A stretch of DNA of 64,000 nt from Siderastrea radians. Lineage: Eukaryota > Cnidaria > Anthozoa > Scleractinia > Rhizangiidae. Below, one piece after another: positions 56,983 through 64,000 of the stretch. The number at the start of each line of letters is the position of its first letter. The first letter of the stretch is position 1. The notes under the pieces are model-generated. The model was not told where the DNA came from. It made no database searches and worked only from the letters and a program-made list of their open reading frames with translations. Made by a program: the position numbers and the translations under genes. Location: positions 63,251,858 to 63,315,857 of the forward strand of contig OZ024889.1 of the NCBI GenBank assembly GCA_964017195.1, read 5' to 3'.

Positions 56983-57561
56983 TTACAATATCCAGAATCC
57001 CTCGTAGAAACCACTATCCGACAATTTGTCGAGGCGAAAGTTGTAAAGGGGAATGCGTGTCCTCAACAGCAGCAGGCCCCTAGTCAGCAGGAAGTTCCTA
57101 TTAGAGTCGTTTTGCCGTACAAGGACCAAAAAGCAGCCAACTCAGTACGCAGACAACTAAGTGATCTCAGCCGAAACATAAACACCGAGATCCGTCCTGT
57201 TTACACCAGCAGAAAGATGAAAGACACAGTTAAAGTGAAGGAACAGAAGCCGCCCATCGTAAAACAACAAAGCGCTGTGTATTATTTTAAAGAATAATGT
57301 GATCTGTGCGATGCAGATTATGTCGGCTACTCGTGTCGGCACTTACACCAGCGCATCGAAGAACACAAAGGATCGGCTATCGGACGTCACATTAAAGAAC
57401 AACATGGAAAGGAGCCAGATAACATCGAGAAGAATTTTAAGATTTTAAGGAAGTGCCAGAGCAAGCTTGACTGTTTAATTTTTGAGATGCTTTTTATTAG
57501 ACTTCTGAAGCCAAAGCTCAACAAACAGAGCGACTCGCTCCGCGCAAAATTATTTGTTTAG
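56983..57561 (+). pseudogene. Penelope-like element C-terminus with GIY-YIG endonuclease
   Basis: The frame from about 56983 reads ...VVLPYKDQKAANSVRRQL, PVYTSRKMKDTVKVKEQKPP, VYYFKE, a TAA at 57295-57297, then CDLCDADYVGYSCRHLHQRI, EEHKGSAIGRHIKEQHG and LDCLIFEMLFIRLLKPKLN before stop 57559-57561. The CxxC, YVG, R and E/H positions are those of the GIY-YIG nuclease carried by Penelope-like retroelements. Only the linker and nuclease are present; no reverse transcriptase. The in-frame stop makes it inactive. Confidence 0.85.
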
Positions 57562-57719
57562 TTATTTTTAGGTATTTTAATGTTCTTATTCCCGTCGCCT
57601 TATACGCTTTTAATTATATCTTTTACAGCTATGCATGCCATTTGCACAAAGTTATTTTTTAGCCACTTTTAGCCTTTTATTCGTATTGTCTATTGTTTGT
57701 ATGTACATATTTTTAGCGC

Positions 57720-57800
57720 TTTTACTATATTTACACATGTAATTTTAGTCTAACACCGAACTTGAAAATGACCGTTGAACGGTCGAAACGTCGTTCATTA
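57720..57800 (+). other. GGTCGAAACGTCG stem motif after the GIY-YIG fragment
   Basis: ACCGTTGAACGGT forms a short stem directly followed by CGAAACGTCG, downstream of the retroelement fragment. It resembles terminal sequence of such elements. A ribozyme is not supported here (see rejected items). Confidence 0.35.
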
Positions 57801-57849
57801 CTCGCGTTAACTTTTATTGCAAAATCAATTTCAAAGAACTTGTTGATTC

Positions 57850-58665
57850 GAATTGTTGATATCGATGAAGCATTTCATTTTAAATCTCCACACAATTGTC
57901 GGTAATATTTCGATGATGTCTTACGCTCAGGTTGTCGAAACGTTTGTCAATGTCACCACAAAAGGTCATTCTCAGGACTACACTCATCCAGACGATCATA
58001 CTTTGCCGACTTATGAAATGAATCCTGGGTTCTAACTATTAAAAGTCAGAAAATTATTGCTCAACAGGACGATCCTTGAAAAGAGGTGAAGGAGCAGAGA
58101 GGGGAACAAGACCTGTCTGGAGATGGACTTTGCAGAAGACTTTCCCCCATGTTGGCGTGTTGAGAACTTGTCGTCCGTCAAGAGGATAAATGGTTCACAG
58201 GTGTGTTTCGATGTTTCATTTTAACAATTAACTTAATTTCACGCGGAAAGAGGGACTTCTTGTATTCTATGATAAGGAGGGTAGGGTAGAAAGGAATAAA
58301 TGACGCTTAATATTAGAGAGCAAACGACGCTTAAAGTGATTTAATTCGATGAGGTATTTCAGTTCAAAAACTCACACAAACTCTGATATTGCTTTTGGCA
58401 CGTCTGGGTGTTCTATGAATTAATTAGTACTAAGGAAGTGTAATTGAAACGTATGTAAAAATATTATTGTTCAACAGGACGATCCTTGAGAAGAAACAAA
58501 AGGAGAAAAAGGAGGAACAAGACCTGTCTGAAGACGGAATTGCAGATGATATTCCCCCGTTGGCGTGTTGGTAACCTGTCGTCCGTCAAGGGGATAAAGT
58601 TCACAAGTATGTTTCGATTTTTTATTTCAACAACAAACACTTCTTTTCCTATATTTGCTCCCACT
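57850..58665. repeat. Right ~0.8-kb direct repeat flanking a Penelope-like fragment
   Basis: A copy of 55985-56890 about 1.82 kb downstream, with the same two sub-blocks (about 58060-58330 and 58465-58650). It contains GGTTGTCGAAACGT and GACGATCATACTTTGCCGAC, shared with the hairpin at 31157-31400. It may represent the pseudo-LTR of the element. Confidence 0.7.
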
Positions 58666-58825
58666 TTGCTAAGGACAATATATCCTAGTGATTACCCTTC
58701 TTAGCTGTCCGATCAGCCTTGTAATTGGTTTTTTGTTTTATTCAATATTGCTGATCCTGATCTACACCAAGATCCAGCTTCACCTCGCTGCTGTTTGTGC
58801 AAGTGGTCCTTGCATCGAGTTAACC

Positions 58826-61235
58826 TGGACTGGATTGGACTGGACTATTAAAACGAGGACTAGTAAAAAGCGTACTAGTAAAACGCGGACTGATAAAACG
58901 CGGACTAGTAAAACGCGGACTGGTAAAAGTAGGACTAGTGAAACGCGGACTAGTAAAACGTGGACTGGTAAAAGGCAACAAAATACAGTCGAAGCTCTTG
59001 TAAGCGACTATCTCGGTAGTTCAGAAAAGTGGTCGCAACTAAAGCTGGTCGCTTACAAGAAAACCACGTGGTGATTTCTTAGGAAAGCTTTTGGCATAAA
59101 GCCTGCACATGATGATGGTTACTAATAGTGCTGTAGCAAAAATATTAAATAATTTTTATTGCCTATTATTTCAGAAGAGGATCGCGTATAGGCAAGTCAA
59201 CGAACCATCAGCGCTTATGCCATGAATTACCCCATTATTATTATTAATCTGAGTTTGATTGAGAAGTGAGTGCTTTTAATAAAGTGTTGACTGAGAAGTC
59301 GCTTACGAGAACTTTGAAACAAAGGAAAAGACCAGTCGGTAATCCACAAAAGTGGTCGCGGACGCTTATGGGAGCGGTTGCTTACGAGAGCTTGTAATTA
59401 CAGAGTTTAATCGAATCTTCAAATTCCGAAGTTTCACGTGGCCAACCAAAAATATAATTCTTATAATATTTCTGTTTTCATCCTTGCTTTTCGTCACGCA
59501 ACATGTTCATCGAGGAGTTTGTACCTTTAAATACTACCTTTTACATTCCGATAAAGGAACAATTTCCAAGCAAATGATTGTCGAAAGGCTTGCTATTATC
59601 TTCTGGTTGGACTGTGATCTGTAACATCATGACACTATATTATATTCCTGTTACGTTTATATAGTTTGTGGAAGGGTCTGACATTGAACCCCAAAAGTTC
59701 TTCATTATTAGTGACGACGTATAGCTCTTCAGAGATCTGTGTAGTGTCTCGGATTGGTTGTGTACTGCAAAAAAGTCTTAACTAAGTTGTGTTACAGTAC
59801 GTCAATTGTAGGCTAGAGTCTCCGAATTTTCTCTCGCAGGGATGAATTAAGCATGTAACAAAAGACATTTGTTTAAACTGTTACTTTATCTCCTTGCCAT
59901 TACCGCCGATTATTCCAGGTTATGGAACCACAACTGGCGTTAGCCCTATTTTGCGTGGGCTTTTTTTGTGTTCCTGGGACTGGGGGGGGGGGCACAAAGT
60001 GCCCCCCCCGCCATAGATCTCGAAAGGTATTGATGCTCTTGTGATGAAACTTGGCACGTTTTTAGCACGTCATTAGCTTAACAGATTGGGTTTATGACGT
60101 GTTCATTATGACGTCACAAACAAGCCATTTTGAATTTGAGGTTGCCTTCTTGAATCCTGAGCCAGCAGTCATACAGTCGCCAACGACGACATCGAAAACT
60201 TCATGAATTTGTTTCAAGAAACATACTTAATCAAAACAAGCACAAAAAAGTAAAGGATTATCTTCTTCTTACAAACGAAGTGGAAAAAACTAAAAAAAAA
60301 ACGGAAAAAAGAGATAAATAGTCAAAATACACTTCTGAGTAGACGGTTACTATGGAAACGTCAATCATCATAGACGTCATTGACACAGGAAAATTTTCTC
60401 TGATAAATTTTAGGAAAAGTCACGAGATTTGGTGATTATTCGTCCAGCCGTTTAAAAGTTATAATTCGTTAAAGTCAGCTCGGGCACAAGTTCCCCCCCC
60501 CCAGGCTAAATAGGGTTAGAAATCTTGATGTAAAGTAATGTCTTAGGTATATTCTTTCACCTTAGTTCGGCGGTTGTTGTGCTCGATCGTGAAATTCGAA
60601 AATCTCAACTAATTACATTTTCTAGCAAGTTACAGATCAGGTTGTTGTAAATCATAATTTTAATCAAGGAGTATTCGAAGGATGAAGTGCTGTTTATGGC
60701 AAACACCCCGATTTTCAAATTTTGCTTTACAGCATTGCTTTTACAGGATGAGCTACCATGTGGGATTTAATCAGTACTGGCTCTAAGTATCGTTGTGAGG
60801 TTCAGTTTTTGTTACTGTTGGAAAGATCACTTTAAATCAGAAAAGATGAGTCAAGATGAGATGCACTGCAACAAAATCAATTTTTATTGATTTAAAATGC
60901 AGCAACATTTGTGTGTAGTAATGTGTTTATAGGATGAGATGACATGTCGGGTCTGGCTCTTAGTATTATTGTATATGTTTCTGTTAGGAATCATGATAAC
61001 TTGATTATCAGGTCACTTGAGAGGTTCTTTAAATGAGAGATTATCGTTTCAATAAAGAGAACTATTTTGTTGCGTTTTACCAGTCCGCGTTTTACCAGTT
61101 CACATTTTACCAGTCCTCGTTTTACTAGTCCTCGTTTTACCAGTCCGTGTTTTACCAGTCCTCGTTTTACTAGTCCAGTCCAGTCCTGTCTGGTCCAGCC
61201 CAGTCCAGTCCAGTCCAGTCCAGGCCAGTCCCCAA
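58826..61235. mobile_element. Foldback-like element with tandem-repeat arms
   Basis: The left arm (58826-58985) consists of GGACTGGACT words followed by about nine copies of the 14-mer GGACTAGTAAAACG, then GGCAACAAAATA. The right arm (61068-61235) is the inverse: TATTTTGTTGC, about eight copies of CGTTTTACCAGTCC or CGTTTTACTAGTCC, then CAGTCCAGTCC. Arms made of tandem repeats resemble Drosophila FB elements in architecture. The 2.1-kb interior has no transposase. Flanking duplication not found. Confidence 0.7.
59983..60012. repeat. Poly(G)/poly(C) palindrome
   Basis: A run of G, then CACAAAGTG, then a run of C, forming a short hairpin inside the foldback-like element. A further poly(C) stretch at about 60493 precedes AGGCTAAATAGGG, the inverse of words near 59945. 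Confidence 0.6.
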
Positions 61236-64000
61236 AAACAGTATGCCGTAGTATCAAGGCATGTCAAACTTATTCCCCACTGAGTTTAAAATTTGCTCAG
61301 ATACTTAGATTTTAGCCGGGAGAAGAAACTTTCTTCCTTTTAAATTAAACTAAAAACATTTAGTTTAAAAGAGAAATTGGGTATCATAAAGGGCTCAAAA
61401 CAAGGAAAGAAGTATTTTTGGTAGTTAAAATATGAGATTTCGCTAAATAACGCTGAGAGGTCAGTCAAGGTCAACGAACAAGATCCTTGGACGTCACGAA
61501 CTAAACAATAGGGACTTTCAGATACGGTGACTACGGACTACGGACTACGGTTGGACGCGCGTTTTTCTTTGGCTGAAACACTGGGCCGAGTACACAACGA
61601 GTGGCGCGAAAATGCGAAGTTAAGACCGCAGACTACAGACAACAGACTACGAACGAAGAGCAAAGGTCAACTCTACACTAATAGTCCATGCATTTTAGCG
61701 AATAAAAAAGGGAAACCTATCACTAATTGCAACAGAAGGTATCTCGGTGTTTTCACAAACAGAAATGTGCGCCTTACAACATATCAAAAGTCTAGAAGAA
61801 TCGAAATAAAATAAGACGCTTAAAATCCATTATTCATATGGGGACCCCATACGCAACATGGAAACGGGGCTATAGGGAACTAACCTCCTATACACGGTGA
61901 TAAACATATAGTCAGGCCAAGGAGAGCGATTTTTCTGTTTGAAAACATCTTCTGGCATACGAAGCGTGCCTCCGCGGTGCTAGTGGCAGTGAAAACCGAG
62001 TTTTCCTACGTCATCATCCCTCATGATCGTAACATTGGGGAACATTGGGTACATTGCGATATGGATTACATGATGTCACTTGCTAATTGTCCAGTTTTTC
62101 CAACTCGAGCCAGAGGGCAGGAAAGCAACGGGAGCGGTTGCATAAAAATTAACGTCCGGCGAAACTTATAACGCCAGACGTTCACTCCAGTGAAAGTCAC
62201 TGTTTTAACGTCCGTCATTAGCTGTTACGTCCAGTGTTAGGTTTTTGCAATGATAGATAACTAACGAGGTGCAAAGCGGCGAGCTGGTTACAATTATTCG
62301 ATATCCAGCAAGTCCGAGAAGAATAATTGTTTTATTAAACGTCGACCACTATAGCTGTTATAAAATCTAGACAGAAAGAAAAAAACGAGTAAGAGATAAA
62401 AAGGGACAAGAATTGGTCACATGACTGAACGAAAAAGGCGCCAAAAGCTTGCTAAGTGTGCAGCGTTTCTCTCCAAAGCTGAATGAATCAAAATGAAACT
62501 GCTCCGAACCAAAGTGAACGAAGTGGCACAAGTTTTGGGAAAAATCTACTAATTTTTGGCTCTGAAAATGCGGTACGTGTTTGATTTTTTTTTAAACGTT
62601 GTTATAATCATCGTTCAAAGTGGATTGAAGCTGTACGATTTCACCATATTAGCTGCGGGAGTTGAAACGGAGCAAGATTGTAACCCGTTCGCGCAACGGC
62701 GTCATCATGTGCTTGTTTAGTCGAACTGAAGACAGAATTTTAACTTGAACAGGTTATCTCTATGCAGCTCAGAAACAGGATTACTGTAGTGAGGAACGTC
62801 AGAATTCACCTGTTCTCAGTTTAGGGTTGTGGACAGAATGGTAAAAACAACACTCAAAGAACTGGGAAGCGATTCAACTTCTTTTAGATAGCATCCGATT
62901 TGTATCAGAACATTTGGAGATTTTGGAACAGAGAGCTACAACGAGTGCAGGTAAACCAGAATCAACTTTGTGTGGTATAGCCAAAAAATGTCGCTCTTCC
63001 TTCCTTCTTTCTTGGTAGTTTATTCGGTTCTTGCTTAGATTGCTTCTTGATTTTCGTACAAACAACAACGATGAATGTGTGACAGTTTTTATTAAATGCT
63101 TCTCTTTCATTTTACTGTGTTTTATTTTGTCTTGTCGTGATACTTTGGAGTAGAAAGCCTTCCTGACTGATCGCACCCACCGCTTGTAATTTTTTTATGA
63201 TCGACGTGACGATGAAAGAAATTATTAAGCTGAATTGTAAACACAACGCTAACTGCTTAAATTTCTATTTCTACACTATTTCTTGTCGTATTAAGAAATT
63301 AGGCACTCTGGAACAATTTTGATTTGTGTCTCAGTGACGCTGTTGGAATTTCTGCTTAATTTAAATTCGTTGCAAAGTGATTTTTCTCGTCCATTTTTCT
63401 CACCAGGTTGCTTGCTCATATTTAAAGATGAAAAACAACAAGGGAAAACATAAACGCAAAAACACAATGCGGACCGCTGAGGAAACAGTAAAGTCGACTT
63501 ATTTTCCTTCAAAAATAAGACTTCAGCAAGACATTCACCTACAGCGCTTTTTGCAGCATTCTTTGGAAAGCTTATTAAGGTCAAGAAGAGTACTCGTGAA
63601 ACTACAGTTGCTCTGTTAAAAAAACGAATGAACTCACTTAGTGTCGCTCCCGGCAGCCGGGGAGCGACTCGACAGACTTTGCAATCTAAATACTGGTAGG
63701 CATTTTTCACTGATTCGCATGCCCGCTGGCTGTTTAGTTCTGTCATTCATTAAACAACTTTGCTAAAATAAACGATATCGCCCAGGCAACAGGCCGTTTA
63801 CTGGGAAAAGTCACCTGAAAAATGTTTTCTGAAGCTTCCAAGCACAATTATGGAGGGAAAATGGCACAACTTTTTCGCCCGCGAAGTATTACTCGGGTCT
63901 TTTAAAGAACACACCCTAAACTATTTTTCGGAAGCTTTTAGAGTCTCCTTTTGGACAAAGTAGCTTTAGACCGAGAACTGTGTCAGCTATAGTTACTTGA
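61236..64000. other. Right end of window, nothing recognised as a gene
   Basis: Short motif clusters occur at 61523-61552 (GACTACG units) and 62140-62240 (several ACGTCC or CGTCCG words), and a palindromic CCCGGCAGCCGGGGAGCG near 63650. No frame has splice or motif support. Confidence 0.4.

Noticed and set aside
61067..61315. Frame rich in repeated SPRFT units and its antisense counterpart
   Set aside because: An artefact of the 14-bp tandem repeats in the right arm of the foldback-like element.
1..64000. CRISPR array or bacterial operon
   Set aside because: Tandem repeats here have no regular unique spacers, and the genes are spliced and eukaryotic.

Overview
The window is nuclear DNA of an animal, most likely a cnidarian of the coral or sea-anemone type. 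Evidence: spliced genes with GT/AG introns and AATAAA signals, AT-rich intergenic DNA, one-exon-per-domain thrombospondin repeat (TSR) genes, and a dense mix of small inverted-repeat elements, Penelope-like retroelement pieces, hAT, Mutator-like and Tc1/mariner remains. The species assignment is inference. Gene models were built by hand from reading frames, splice consensus and exon phases.

Layout. (1) 1182-18069, plus strand: C-terminal 13 exons (429 codons) of an endolysosomal CLC-family chloride/proton exchanger with two CBS domains; its 5' half lies off the window. Its 9.6-kb intron holds an intact intronless CD36/LIMP-2-type scavenger receptor gene (11896-13425, plus). (2) 18.1-22.8 kb: repeats, including one element with 9-bp target duplications inserted into another with TA duplications. 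(3) 22.8-39.6 kb, minus strand: two paralogous secreted TSR genes. The upstream one (25431-39607) has 16 exons in perfect 1-1 phase, coding signal peptide, TSR, EGF-like module and then 15 more TSRs (971 aa); a shorter paralogue follows it (22784-24303). (4) 41246-45105, plus: two-exon mitochondrial mTERF-family gene, head-to-head with the large TSR gene, with two minisatellites in its intron. (5) 46.3-46.6 kb: a possible two-exon start of an unrecognised gene. (6) 47-64 kb: no convincing host gene. It holds a decayed hAT transposase, a tRNA-derived SINE, a dimeric satellite array split by a complete 2.1-kb IS630/Tc1/mariner element (frameshifted transposase, about 260-bp inverted repeats, TA duplication), a Penelope-like GIY-YIG endonuclease fragment between direct repeats, and a foldback-like element whose arms are tandem 14-mers.

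How the genes relate. The CLC exchanger and the nested LIMP-2-like receptor (C-terminal ERQPLI acidic-dileucine-type signal) are both predicted lysosomal membrane proteins. The TSR proteins are predicted secreted. TSR modules are known ligands of CD36-family receptors in vertebrates, so receptor and possible ligand genes lie within about 12 kb; a functional link is only a hypothesis. The TSR array is evolving by duplication of two-exon blocks.
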